Assembly (NCBI GenBank): GCA_947252455.1
Contig: CAMXVQ010000017.1
Location: 1 to 22,721, forward strand
Source: an uncultured Atopobium sp.
GTDB lineage: Bacteria; Actinomycetota; Coriobacteriia; Coriobacteriales; Atopobiaceae
Direction of reading: 5' to 3'
Length of the DNA: 22,721 bases
Of the stretch, positions 8,249 through 16,686 are shown in pieces (position 1 is the first letter of the stretch; the number at the start of each line of letters is the position of its first letter). The notes under the pieces are model-generated. The model was not told the DNA's origin. It made no database searches and worked only from the letters and a program-made list of their open reading frames with translations. The position numbers and the translations under genes were made by a program.

Positions 8249-9844
8249 TTAAACCTGCGAAAAAGAATCACCAAAATCTTGTGCAGCAAGCCCAATATAG
8301 TTCAGTAAATCATGTGCCATAACTGCGGTTTCACCAAATTTCTTTTGTGCTAACAGCGCGGATGAGCCATGCAACTCGCATGCATACGAAGCAAGCAACA
8401 CCAACTCTTCGTTAGTTACATGTGACTGAGCCAAAAGCGATGCGGTAATACCTGCCAAAACATCACCCGTACCAGCTGTTGCAAGACAGGCAGGACCTGG
8501 CTTTGGCAAAAGCGCAACATCGGTTGATACACATGCCGTTGCAGAAGATTTTGCCATAACTACCAGCTCGGATCCACCATCAGACCACACAATACGGCGT
8601 GCAGCTTCTAGCGTTGCACTCAGCGTAGAAAGAGGTTCTTTTTCAAGACCTACCAGACGAGCAAGTTCTTTTCGATGCGGCGTTAAAATCAACGGAGCAT
8701 TACGGCGTATAAGCTCGGGGAATTTATCAAGCTTGTTACCAGTAAGACGAGCAATACAGTTAAGGCCATCTGCATCAACTACAAGCGGAACATTTGACGT
8801 CAACAAAGCCGATACAATGCTTACCGTGTGCGCATTTACTCTCATACCTGGCCCTATGAGACACGCGCCAAATTTAGGAGCTAGTTGCGCAACTGCTTCG
8901 CATGCAGCAGCTCCAAAAGTTCCTTCAGGAGAAGCAGGAAGCGCAAGAACAGGGATGTCTAACAGATGAGATTGAGCAAGCGCAGCTATAGATTCTGGCA
9001 CTGCAAGCGTTACATATCCAGCACCAGCGCGCGCACACGCTAAAGCAGCCATAATAGCCGCTCCTGGAAAACGAGTAGAGCCCGCAACAACCAATACCGT
9101 ACCACGTGAATACTTATCGTGCGCCTTAGAAGGCTGTGGAATGACATCAGCATAATCATCAAAATCAACACGCCATGCAACAGGATCGGCTTCGCGTACA
9201 AGATAATCGCTTTGTTCTGCTAAAGGAGCAACTACAATAGCGCCTACTACATCACGGGCATCGTCGCATAAAAGTCCTGGTTTAAGCGCAATCATCGCAA
9301 CCGTTAAATCGGCAATAATACAATTGCCCTGTTTAAGCCCTGTTTGCGCAGAAAGGCCGCTTGGAACATCAACAGCAACAACGCGCGCAGCAGATTCGTT
9401 AACACAGTCGATCCAAATAGAAAACGGCTCGTGAGCAAAACCGCGAAAACCTGTACCAAACATAGCGTCGATAACAACATCGCTTTTAAAGAGCAGCTCT
9501 TCCAGCTCTTCGCGAGGAGGAGCAACAACAACTGCAACTCCTTGTGCCTCTGCTGACTTTGCACATACACGAATGAGGTCTGCTTGAAGCTCATCGGTTT
9601 CAACTGGCGTTACAACGGTAACGGTACAACCTTTTTTAAGTAGATAAGCAGCAGCTACCCAACCATCTCCAGCATTATTGCCAAAGCCACACATAACAGT
9701 AACGGTTGAAACTTCTTTAAGCTCTAAAACTTCTCTTCCTACAGCCAAGCCTGCACGATGCATAAGTTCAGAAATACTTACGCCTACATCAGCTAAATGG
9801 TGCTCGACTTTTTTTATATCCTCAACATTGAGAATCGGTTGCAT
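8249..9844 (-). CDS. nnr: Bifunctional NAD(P)H-hydrate epimerase / ADP-dependent (S)-NAD(P)H-hydrate dehydratase
   Basis: 531 residues, the usual fused NnrE-NnrD length. It repairs hydrated, inactive NADH and NADPH. The epimerase half (1 to about 215) has CGFGNNAGDG (52-61), the YjeF_N nucleotide loop, and DAMFGTGFRG (126-135). The dehydratase half (about 240-525) is ribokinase-like: VVAGSTRFPGAA (252-263), DADGLN (357-362), LTPHRKELARL (387-397) and the catalytic loop AGTGDVLAG (457-465) with D461. The ADP-binding strand reads MAKSSATAC, where the family usually has a KGxxT glycine; this is worth noting but may be tolerated. The ATG at 9844 follows AGGAG by 8 bases. Probably transcribed from its own promoter in the 159-bp gap before acpS. 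Confidence 0.95.
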   Translation of the reverse strand: MQPILNVEDIKKVEHHLADVGVSISELMHRAGLAVGREVLELKEVSTVTVMCGFGNNAGDGWVAAAYLLKKGCTVTVVTPVETDELQADLIRVCAKSAEAQGVAVVVAPPREELEELLFKSDVVIDAMFGTGFRGFAHEPFSIWIDCVNESAARVVAVDVPSGLSAQTGLKQGNCIIADLTVAMIALKPGLLCDDARDVVGAIVVAPLAEQSDYLVREADPVAWRVDFDDYADVIPQPSKAHDKYSRGTVLVVAGSTRFPGAAIMAALACARAGAGYVTLAVPESIAALAQSHLLDIPVLALPASPEGTFGAAACEAVAQLAPKFGACLIGPGMRVNAHTVSIVSALLTSNVPLVVDADGLNCIARLTGNKLDKFPELIRRNAPLILTPHRKELARLVGLEKEPLSTLSATLEAARRIVWSDGGSELVVMAKSSATACVSTDVALLPKPGPACLATAGTGDVLAGITASLLAQSHVTNEELVLLASYACELHGSSALLAQKKFGETAVMAHDLLNYIGLAAQDFGDSFSQV

Positions 9845-9889
9845 GAAACACTCCTATAAAACACACCTGTACTTATACGTTTCACCGCG

Positions 9890-9989
9890 TCTGACGCATG
9901 GAGCTTTTGATTGAGCTTAATGCGTCAGATGTTTGTGATCCGTTAGAATTATTATACGTTTTTATATAATTTCATAGAGCTACATTATA
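9890..9989 (-). promoter_or_regulatory. Leader of nnr: 10-bp inverted repeat and two TATAAT boxes
   Basis: A perfect inverted repeat TCTGACGCAT / ATGCGTCAGA (9890-9899, 9920-9929) has a 20-nt centre. Two minus-strand TATAAT boxes lie upstream of it (9951-9956 and 9984-9989); neither has a convincing -35. The repeat lacks a following T-run in the minus direction, so I read it as an operator or leader hairpin for nnr rather than an acpS terminator. No clear acpS terminator is seen. Confidence 0.35.
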
Positions 9990-10003
9990 CGGATAACACA
10001 TGT

Positions 10004-10558
10004 CTAATTTGTTGAAGAAGAAGTCTTATCTGTACGCGCTTCAAAGTTTGTAAGCTCACCGTAATCAAGTCGCTCAAGCTCATCAATAAGACTGCGTGCC
10101 TGCTTAAACGAATACGCTAGCTTCTCTTTGGGCGAAGGCTCGGCGACATCTTGAGCTATCATATCCTGCGTTAATGCTAAAGCATTGGCAACTGCAACCG
10201 TATGCGTATGGCTCAGCGTCAAAGCAATTTTAATGATACCAGCTTGATCCGCAATTTCTTGAGCGGTTTGCGATAAAACAGGATAGGGCTTTCCATACAC
10301 ATCGTGGGCAACACTTATATCAGCATATCCAATGCCACATGCAAAACCTGTGCCTAACGCTTTAACTACGGCTTCGCGGGCGGCAAAAAATGCAGCAAAA
10401 TGCTCGGCAGGACGAGCGCAGGCGTCAGCATAGTTAATCTCATCAGCGGTGAATACGCGTGTTTTAAGATTTGGGTGTAACGTGAGCGCGCGCTTCATGC
10501 GTTCGATTTCAAACATATCAACGCCGATGCCTGATTGCATTACGGTTTTATGTTCCAT
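10004..10558 (-). CDS. acpS: Holo-[acyl-carrier-protein] synthase
   Basis: 184 residues. Transfers 4'-phosphopantetheine from CoA to apo-ACP. Family motifs: GIGVDMFEIER (10-20) with metal ligand D14, FFAAREAVVKALGTG (57-71) with E62 and K66, and LTLSHTHTVAVANA (113-126). AcpS is usually about 120-130 residues; here a hydrophilic tail of about 50 residues follows, ending in a Ser/Thr stretch, with a helical part (about 144-166) of unknown role. The frame is open to 10582, but the ATG at 10558 has AAAAGGAG 10 bases upstream. An internal ATG six codons later is less well placed. Downstream of glmS on the same strand; the 5' gap has ten-base periodic repeats. Confident. Confidence 0.93.
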   Translation of the reverse strand: MEHKTVMQSGIGVDMFEIERMKRALTLHPNLKTRVFTADEINYADACARPAEHFAAFFAAREAVVKALGTGFACGIGYADISVAHDVYGKPYPVLSQTAQEIADQAGIIKIALTLSHTHTVAVANALALTQDMIAQDVAEPSPKEKLAYSFKQARSLIDELERLDYGELTNFEARTDKTSSSTN

Positions 10559-10597
10559 TCTGTGTGCACTCCTTTTACCCAAACATATGTTCCTGCG

Positions 10598-10647
10598 CGT
10601 TATCGAACGTTATTGAACGTTTTCGCACGTTTTAGCACGAAATCGCA
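10598..10647. repeat. Five degenerate 10-bp tandem repeats between glmS and acpS
   Basis: Five consecutive ten-base units starting at 10598, 10608, 10618, 10628 and 10638, approximately CGTTWTYGMA (the last begins CGAAAT). They fill half of the gap between the glmS stop and acpS. The spacing equals about one helical turn, so it could be a phased protein-binding array, or simply an old tandem expansion. It could also contribute to the acpS promoter, which I cannot place. Confidence 0.6.
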
Positions 10648-10681
10648 CCAGTAGCAATCAAAACCTGCCAATTAGCGTGAA

Positions 10682-12529
10682 CTATTCAACCGTAACCGAC
10701 TTTGCAAGATTGCGCGGCTTATCAACATCACAGCCGCGCAAACGTGCCACATAACGCGCCAAAAGTTGTAGATGAATAATAGCTACGATAGGCACCAGAT
10801 CCTCTTCGGGACAAGCGGGAATCCAAAGCGTGTGCTCACATTGAGCAGCAACCGATTCATCGCCATCGGTTGCAACCGCAATACATGTTGCACCACGAGC
10901 AATGACTTCTTGAATATTTGAAACGGTTTTATCGTGCACATGGTCTTGCGGAACAATTGCAACAACCAAAAAGCCAGGCTCCAAAAGCGCAATAGGACCA
11001 TGTTTCATTTCGCCAGCAGGATAGGCCTCGGCATGAAGGTAACTCAGTTCTTTAAGTTTAAGCGCGCCCTCAAACGCCGTTGTTGAATTTGCACCGCGGC
11101 CCAAAAAGAGCGCGGAATGAGCATTTCTAAATAAAGGAGCAATTTGTTTGTCTTGCCATCTGCGAGAAATAACCTCACGAATAAGGTCACTCAATGCTAA
11201 AAGATGCTCAAAATGGGCTTTAACATCGCTATATTCCAAAGTTTTACGGACATATGCAAGTTGGAGTGCAACAAGCGCGCAAGCAACAATTTGTGCCGTA
11301 TATGCTTTTGTTGAAGCAACGCAAATCTCAGGACCTGCTTGAACGTATACAACACCATCTGCTTCGCGCGCAGCCGATGAGCCCAACACATTGGTAATGG
11401 CTATAACTTTGCATCCCAGCGCCTTCATTCTTCTTGCTGCGCAAAGCGTATCTGCCGTTTCGCCCGACTGTGTAATGATAATGCAAAGGGTGTGATCAGT
11501 AATAAGTGGTTCTTTATAGATAAACTCAGAAGCAAATTCACAGCAAACGGGAATTTTTGCCCATGATTCGATGTATTGACGAGCAATTAAACTTACGTGA
11601 TATGACGTACCGCAGGCAATCATATAAATTCTATCTACGGATGCAAGCTCATCGCTCGTCATTGCAAGTTCATCGAGCTTAATGCCGTCGGGCGTAAGAC
11701 GACCTTTAAGCAAGCGCTCAAGTGCCTGAGGTTGCTCGGCAATCTCTTTTGCCATAAAGTCGGCATAACCGCCAAGCGTTGCCGCTGAAGCATCCCAATC
11801 GATATCAAGCGTAGTAGGATGCGTAATTTCTATGCCGTTATCATCAAATACCGTAATTTCACCCGTTGAATTAAGACGCGCAAACTGATCGTCTTGGAGC
11901 TGAATAACATGCGAGGCAACCGATGCCATAGGTGTGATATCGCTTGCAGCATAGGCGCCTTGAGGCGTGGAAGCAAGAACGAGCGGTGATCCTTTGCGAG
12001 CAACAACCACTTGACCTGGTAAATCGGCACAAGCAACAGCTATAGCCCATGTACCGTGCAACCGTTCGCACGCATATCTAACGGCAGTAAGCAAATTACC
12101 TTGCGCGGGGCCATTATATGCGTCACTTACCAGGTGAGCAATAACTTCAGAATCTGTTTCGCTCCTAAGCGTATGACCTATTTGTGCAAGATATGCTCTT
12201 AGTTGGCGGAAGTTTTCTATAATACCGTTATGGACAATGGCAATTCTTCCGCTATCGTCTAAATGAGGATGCGAGTTTTTGTCGGTGGGAGCACCATGTG
12301 TTGCCCAGCGTGTATGTGCAATGCCTGTGAATCCGTTGAGATTGGCAAGCTCACTGCGCTCTATGAGCGTTTGAACACGACCTGCGCATTTTACACTGTG
12401 AAGCTCTTTGTCGTCGGAAACAACCGCAATACCTGCGGAATCATAACCACGGTATTCAAGTGCCTCAAGGCCTTGTAACAAAAAATGTTTTGCTTGTTCT
12501 TTTCCAGTAAATCCAACAATTCCGCACAT
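10682..12529 (-). CDS. glmS: Glutamine--fructose-6-phosphate aminotransferase (isomerizing)
   Basis: 615 residues, family length. Makes glucosamine-6-phosphate from fructose-6-phosphate and glutamine, the entry to UDP-GlcNAc and the cell wall. The start MCGIVGF places the Ntn nucleophile Cys at position 2. The glutaminase domain (2 to about 240) has HTRWATHG (72-79) and HNGIIEN (100-106). FMAKEIAEQP (258-267) opens the isomerase part, with two SIS domains: ACGTS (305-309), ITQSGETADT (352-361) and EICVASTKAYT (401-411). It ends in the typical KSVTVE. GGAGG lies 5 bases before the ATG. I found no glmS ribozyme-like leader. Confident. Confidence 0.97.
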   Translation of the reverse strand: MCGIVGFTGKEQAKHFLLQGLEALEYRGYDSAGIAVVSDDKELHSVKCAGRVQTLIERSELANLNGFTGIAHTRWATHGAPTDKNSHPHLDDSGRIAIVHNGIIENFRQLRAYLAQIGHTLRSETDSEVIAHLVSDAYNGPAQGNLLTAVRYACERLHGTWAIAVACADLPGQVVVARKGSPLVLASTPQGAYAASDITPMASVASHVIQLQDDQFARLNSTGEITVFDDNGIEITHPTTLDIDWDASAATLGGYADFMAKEIAEQPQALERLLKGRLTPDGIKLDELAMTSDELASVDRIYMIACGTSYHVSLIARQYIESWAKIPVCCEFASEFIYKEPLITDHTLCIIITQSGETADTLCAARRMKALGCKVIAITNVLGSSAAREADGVVYVQAGPEICVASTKAYTAQIVACALVALQLAYVRKTLEYSDVKAHFEHLLALSDLIREVISRRWQDKQIAPLFRNAHSALFLGRGANSTTAFEGALKLKELSYLHAEAYPAGEMKHGPIALLEPGFLVVAIVPQDHVHDKTVSNIQEVIARGATCIAVATDGDESVAAQCEHTLWIPACPEEDLVPIVAIIHLQLLARYVARLRGCDVDKPRNLAKSVTVE

Positions 12530-12541
12530 ACATCCTCCGAA

Positions 12542-12614
12542 ATCTTAGTGTATCTTAGCCGTATCTTAGCTGGAAAGTTTTTGCTATTCACAGCTTTGGC
12601 TATTCACAGCTTTG
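12542..12614. repeat. Tandem repeats directly upstream of glmS
   Basis: ATCTTAG recurs at 12542, 12552 and 12563 (10 and 11 bp spacing). A perfect 16-bp tandem duplication of GCTATTCACAGCTTTG follows at 12583-12598 and 12599-12614. They sit in the presumed 5' leader of glmS, so their copy number could alter leader length. Confidence 0.8.
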
Positions 12615-13048
12615 CCAACAATTCAAAATTACACAATCTGGCACACATGAAATATTTCTCACTTTTCACGTTAGCCGTCGAACATTCAATTTTTAAAGTT
12701 CTCTCAAACTCTAAAGCTCTCTAAATCTTTAAAGTTCTAAATCTCTCTCACACGCTCAACATTCGATCCTTCAACTTAAACAATGTAACGTACGCTCAAA
12801 AGATATTCACCATATGGTGCGGCGCTGCAAAAGAAGCAAACGCGAAAATCATACGAAGAAAATCGTGCATGGTTATCGCGAGCAGGCAAACAAAATCGAA
12901 CACAACTATATTGAACCTAATAATTACATTGTTCATCTACCCATCCTTGTAGTTCTCTACAGTATAAAGCATTTAGTAGTGTATCAATAATAAGCAAAAT
13001 GTATTACACAGAAAACAGGATCAACTTTCTACGCGTTAATAACGAATA
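12615..13048. other. AT-rich gap upstream of glmS, no gene seen
   Basis: There is a pyrimidine-rich stretch with repeated CTCTAAA-like words (12691-12747) and a 12-bp palindrome CACCATATGGTG at 12808-12819, which could be an operator. Open frames here are short, lack ribosome binding sites and resemble nothing I know. The glmS promoter must lie in or near this stretch, but I cannot place it. Confidence 0.4.
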
Positions 13049-13078
13049 GCGCGCACGTTTAAACTGTAACGTGCGCGC
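13049..13078 (-). terminator. Hairpin terminator of the large surface protein gene
   Basis: An 11-bp perfect GC-rich stem (13049-13059 with 13068-13078, GCGCGCACGTT arm) and an 8-nt loop, 72 bp after the stop codon. On the minus strand TATTCGTTATT follows, a weak U-tract. Stem strength makes a terminator likely; it may also act on the plus strand. Confidence 0.6.
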
Positions 13079-13150
13079 CCGATAAAACATAAATCCTTCT
13101 GAGTCTAACGATTACTTCTTCTAAAGCGTATATAATAGAACATATGTACG

Positions 13151-16100
13151 TTATTTACGCTTAGTCATCTTTGTTCTTTGATGCATAAAGGATAGACTCA
13201 AAACCGAAGCACCAAGGAAAGAGAACAGCTCGGCGATGTTTCCAGCATCACCTGTCCTAGGCGTTTGCTTCAGGTGCTTTGGTTGCGACGCTGATGTGTC
13301 GTCCGATGCGTCTGCGGTGTTGGTGTTGGTATTAGTGTCGGTATTAGTACCGCTGTTTGTGCCGGTATTGTCACCTGAGTTACCACTCTCGTGATTATCC
13401 GTATCTGGAGTTACGGGCTTAGCTGGTACAAGATCAGACCACGACATGGTTGTGTGCGTTTGCGGATTGGTTAATTCGCCAGTATCTGGGTTAACCGTAT
13501 ATGTAGTAGTAATAGTCTTATCACCATCACGCGTAACCTGCTTATTACCAACCTTTGTGAGACCATCCTGAGCTGGGGTGGTTTCTACCTTATCGCTTGG
13601 TACCCATACGCTATTAACAAACTTGCCTGTATGAGTAGTGACTTTGAGGCCATCTACAGGATCCTTGATTTTCTTCTTCGTGTTGTAAGGAAGCGTATCG
13701 TCTGCCTCGTACTTCATCTTACCCGGCAGGACTTCTGCTTCTTGTGTATCCATTACCGCAGGCGCAGAACTGTCGTGTTGCACTGGCGGAACTGGTGTAG
13801 GTACTGGTGGAACAGGTGTTGGCGCCGGTGGATTAGGCACAGGTGTAGGAGGCACAGGCGTATTTTTCTTTGTTCCTTTATGCACAACTTGCGTAACAGG
13901 ATCTTTGTGTTCTATTGTTTCAGTTTTTTCAACTTGGGTTGTTAAGCCATTAGTAGAATCAACCTTATATGTAGTCACTACTTTTTCTGAGCCATCTTGA
14001 CCCTTCGTTATAATTTGCTCTGTTCCTTCTGGAAGCGTGTCATCGTTAACATAGGTAGTCTTAAATTTAATAGTTTCAGTTTCGGTTTTCACGTTGCCGA
14101 CTTTGATGACTTTGTCTTTGGCGGACGTTGTTGTTTTGCTTTCGGTTGACTGCACAGTATTCGTCAGTCCCGTATTCTCATCAACTTTATAAATTGTAGT
14201 TGTAGTCTTAGTACCTTTGGTACCAGCAGTTTCTTTAGTTGTATTGTAATCAAGCGAGCTGTCGGCTTCATACTTGGTAGCAGGCTGAATATCCTCAGTC
14301 TTAACTTCCTTATTGCCGACTTTAGTTACACCGTTTACAGCTGCTTTGGTTTCAACTTTCGGCTCGCCTTCGACCCACTTGCCGTTTTCCACCCTACCTG
14401 TTGGAGTAGTGATCTTCTCTCCGTCTTTTGGATCACTTACTTTCTGAGTTTGGCCGTAGGGCAGTGATTCATCGGCCACATAAGTCATTTTACCCTTTAG
14501 AACTTCAGAGACTGCTGCTCCGCTTGCAATATCGGTCCACGGACGTGTCGTTTCTACTTTCGGATCACTTAAAGTGCCGTCATTCGGGTTAACTTTGTAA
14601 ATCTTAGTCGTGGTTGAGCCGTCGTTGTTTTGAATAACTTCTTTGTTGCCGACTTGTATAACTTCGTTAACCGGCTGTGTGCACAAGCCTTTTTTCGCCT
14701 CAACTTCCGACGTTAAGCCAGTCTTAGCGTCTACCTTGTAAGTTAAAGTAACTTCTTCTTTGCCTTTTTGTCCAGCTGTTTTTGTTTCCTGTTTTTGGTA
14801 GGCAAGAGCCAGATTTCCTTCATAAGTTTTCTTGAAAGGAATGTCACTAGTCTTTTTCTCTACGTTGCCGACTTTGATGACTTTGTCTTTGGCTTTGACA
14901 GTCTCTACAATCGGCGTGCCGTCAACCTCATCTGTAAGACCTTTATTCTCATCAACTTTATAAGTAGTGGTTGTGGTCTTAGTACCTTTAGTACCAGCAG
15001 TTTCTGTAGTTGTATTGTAAGCAAGCGAGCTGTCGGCTTGATAGGTTACGCCGGGCTGTATCTCCTCGGTTTTAACTTCCTTATTACCGACGCGGACTTT
15101 CCCGTCTACAGCTTTTGTTATCTCTTTTTCTGATGTAGCATTAGGATCCCAAGCACCGTCCTTCATTGCGCCAGTTATCACTTGTTTTTTACCGTCTACT
15201 GCCTTTGTATCGGTAACAACTTCTTTATATGTGAGTGTTGAATCAGCTGTGTACGTCGTCTTAGCTTTTACTACTTCCTCTTTTACAATCCCAAGGTAGT
15301 AATCCTGGAAAAGTTCAATCGGTGACTTAGCGTCTTTAAGGTCGTGCACAGGTACGGGTATAACGTTCTCAGGTAAATTAAGGGTAGGATTTTGGGTGCG
15401 CATATCCTTAACAGCGTTTTTAATTGCTTCGTCAATCTGCGGTCTGACGACTTGCATAGGGTCGTTGGAAGCGGCCTTACTTGCGTCGGGTTTGCCATCG
15501 GCGTCGATGCGCGAATCGTAGACAGCCGGAAGTTCAAGCTCTACCGACTTTTCGGTACCGTTCACTTTGTAAATGACTTTGACTTTTTTGTAGAACTTAT
15601 ATTTTTCGGTTTTATTCTTTTCAAGAATCGTCGGGTTATCGGTAATTAGTAAGTGCCAGCTAGGGCCAGTGTATGCAGAACCATTCCAGTGCGTAAGAAT
15701 AGAGCTTGTGTTATTCATCAAGTTTTGAATTGGATTGCTCGTCCCATTTGGATCTGCCACTGTCCAATTATTGGCAATCAAAACGCCGCGGAAAGAATTG
15801 AACATGTTCGTAACATCAGCAGAATTCTTAAACTTTTTATTGCTAAAGTCGAGGACAAAGTTGTCGTTGTCGTTGCCGACGCCCGAGAACATTAAATTAA
15901 GCTTATCTACCTTAGAAACGTTCCACTTGGAAAGATCCAGCTTGCCTTCAAGCTGACTTGCCAGGTTAAACATCTTTTCCATGCTCTCTACGTTAGACGT
16001 ATCCCAGTTTTCTATGCCCTTAATATAGTGCAGATGATCAGCAGCTTTACTATAATTTTGCATAAAGAATGTTGCTAAGTTTTTGGCAAACTTGATATTC

Positions 16101-16588
16101 AGGTTATCCGTAATATTAATTGTCTTGACATATGCTTGATAAAACAAAGTGTCGTTTGCACTTGGATTCGTAGAATCGTAAATATACACACGCTTATCAA
16201 AGCGCACAGGCGCGTAATCATGACCACTATCATCAAAGATAAGTTTATGTCTTATTGCTTCAAAATCAGCTTTTTTATTGTCAAGCGAATAGGAAATAAC
16301 GCCCTCGTTCGCCCCGTTCTTAGGCCGAATAACAAATTCTTGATTGGCTTCATCAAAATAGGCCTCACAGCCTGGAAGGTTCTCAGCTTCCTCTTTTGTT
16401 AAAGTCTCACGCACAGGCGGAAGCGATGAATCACCATCTCCATACCCCCCCCCATTCAACACATTAGTTACAGGGGTGGATTGTGTATTCTGCGCAGCAA
16501 TTGCAACTTGAGGTGCTGCACCTACCAGCACAAGCGTACTAAGTGCAACAGGCATCATTGTCTTTGCAGTTTTTAACGAGTGTTTCAT
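13151..16588 (-). CDS. Large cell-wall surface protein: BspA-like (DUF285) region, G5-like repeats, sortase-type C-terminus
   Basis: 1145 residues. Signal peptide 1 to about 31 (basic start, hydrophobic core, AIA/A cleavage). A BspA-like part (about 145-275) has WDTSNVESMEKMF and LSKWNVSKVDKLNLMF, the DUF285 leucine-rich signature. Residues about 445-906 and 957-1045 hold about seven units of 70-130 residues built on YxADSSLxYxT...TxxYKV...xVxKVGN, which resemble G5 domains. A Pro-Val linker (909-936) and an Asn/Thr/Asp-rich spacer (1060-1095) lead to TPRTGD (1109-1114), a hydrophobic helix and KMTKRK: a sorting signal with Thr where LPXTG has Leu. Nine consecutive G bases encode G46-G48. GGAGG precedes the ATG. 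Likely an adhesin attached to peptidoglycan; the ligand is unknown. Confidence 0.9.
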   Translation of the reverse strand: MKHSLKTAKTMMPVALSTLVLVGAAPQVAIAAQNTQSTPVTNVLNGGGYGDGDSSLPPVRETLTKEEAENLPGCEAYFDEANQEFVIRPKNGANEGVISYSLDNKKADFEAIRHKLIFDDSGHDYAPVRFDKRVYIYDSTNPSANDTLFYQAYVKTINITDNLNIKFAKNLATFFMQNYSKAADHLHYIKGIENWDTSNVESMEKMFNLASQLEGKLDLSKWNVSKVDKLNLMFSGVGNDNDNFVLDFSNKKFKNSADVTNMFNSFRGVLIANNWTVADPNGTSNPIQNLMNNTSSILTHWNGSAYTGPSWHLLITDNPTILEKNKTEKYKFYKKVKVIYKVNGTEKSVELELPAVYDSRIDADGKPDASKAASNDPMQVVRPQIDEAIKNAVKDMRTQNPTLNLPENVIPVPVHDLKDAKSPIELFQDYYLGIVKEEVVKAKTTYTADSTLTYKEVVTDTKAVDGKKQVITGAMKDGAWDPNATSEKEITKAVDGKVRVGNKEVKTEEIQPGVTYQADSSLAYNTTTETAGTKGTKTTTTTYKVDENKGLTDEVDGTPIVETVKAKDKVIKVGNVEKKTSDIPFKKTYEGNLALAYQKQETKTAGQKGKEEVTLTYKVDAKTGLTSEVEAKKGLCTQPVNEVIQVGNKEVIQNNDGSTTTKIYKVNPNDGTLSDPKVETTRPWTDIASGAAVSEVLKGKMTYVADESLPYGQTQKVSDPKDGEKITTPTGRVENGKWVEGEPKVETKAAVNGVTKVGNKEVKTEDIQPATKYEADSSLDYNTTKETAGTKGTKTTTTIYKVDENTGLTNTVQSTESKTTTSAKDKVIKVGNVKTETETIKFKTTYVNDDTLPEGTEQIITKGQDGSEKVVTTYKVDSTNGLTTQVEKTETIEHKDPVTQVVHKGTKKNTPVPPTPVPNPPAPTPVPPVPTPVPPVQHDSSAPAVMDTQEAEVLPGKMKYEADDTLPYNTKKKIKDPVDGLKVTTHTGKFVNSVWVPSDKVETTPAQDGLTKVGNKQVTRDGDKTITTTYTVNPDTGELTNPQTHTTMSWSDLVPAKPVTPDTDNHESGNSGDNTGTNSGTNTDTNTNTNTADASDDTSASQPKHLKQTPRTGDAGNIAELFSFLGASVLSLSFMHQRTKMTKRK
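14091..14893. repeat. In-frame DNA duplication within the G5-like repeats
   Basis: A 32-bp sequence at 14091-14122 recurs identically at 14862-14893, an offset of 771 bp (257 codons). The flanking 200 bp or so are also very similar: the TAGTACCTTTRGTACCAGCA stretch appears near 14209 and again near 14980. The protein repeats therefore arose partly by recent duplication of a two-repeat module, and the copies could recombine to change repeat number. Confidence 0.8.
16445..16453 (-). repeat. Poly-G(9) tract just after the signal peptide codons
   Basis: Nine consecutive C on the plus strand (G on the coding strand) encode Gly46-Gly48 of the 1145-residue surface protein, about 14 residues after the predicted signal-peptide cut. 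Gain or loss of one base would frameshift almost the whole protein. As written, the frame is ON. Confidence 0.95.
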
Positions 16589-16642
16589 GACAATGCCTCC
16601 ATTGGTAATTAAAGATATTAAAATAGTCAGAGTTACGCCTTT

Positions 16643-16671
16643 ATTGTATACGACTCTACGTCCTTAAACAA
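16643..16671 (-). promoter_or_regulatory. Predicted promoter of the large surface protein gene
   Basis: Minus-strand -10 TACAAT (16643-16648) and -35 TTGTTT (16666-16671), 17 bp apart, 55-83 bp upstream of the start codon. A perfect 10-bp tandem repeat of TTGTATATCG (16687-16706) lies just upstream. The match is moderate in an AT-rich gap. Confidence 0.4.
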
Positions 16672-16686
16672 GCTTTCATATGTTTA

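Noticed and set aside
8733..8969. Plus-strand open frame inside the NAD(P)H-hydrate repair gene
   Set aside because: Antisense shadow without ribosome binding site or recognisable domain.
12530..12620. Possible glmS ribozyme or riboswitch in the glmS leader
   Set aside because: No glmS-ribozyme-like core or conserved folds are visible; the leader is short AT-rich tandem repeats.
13049..13078. GC-rich palindrome as recombinase site
   Set aside because: Position 72 bp after the adhesin stop, stem-loop geometry and following T-rich bases fit a terminator better.
14768..15133. Plus-strand open frame of 121 codons inside the adhesin gene
   Set aside because: It is antisense to the G5-like repeats; the Phe/Ser/Cys-rich product reflects the complementary codons.
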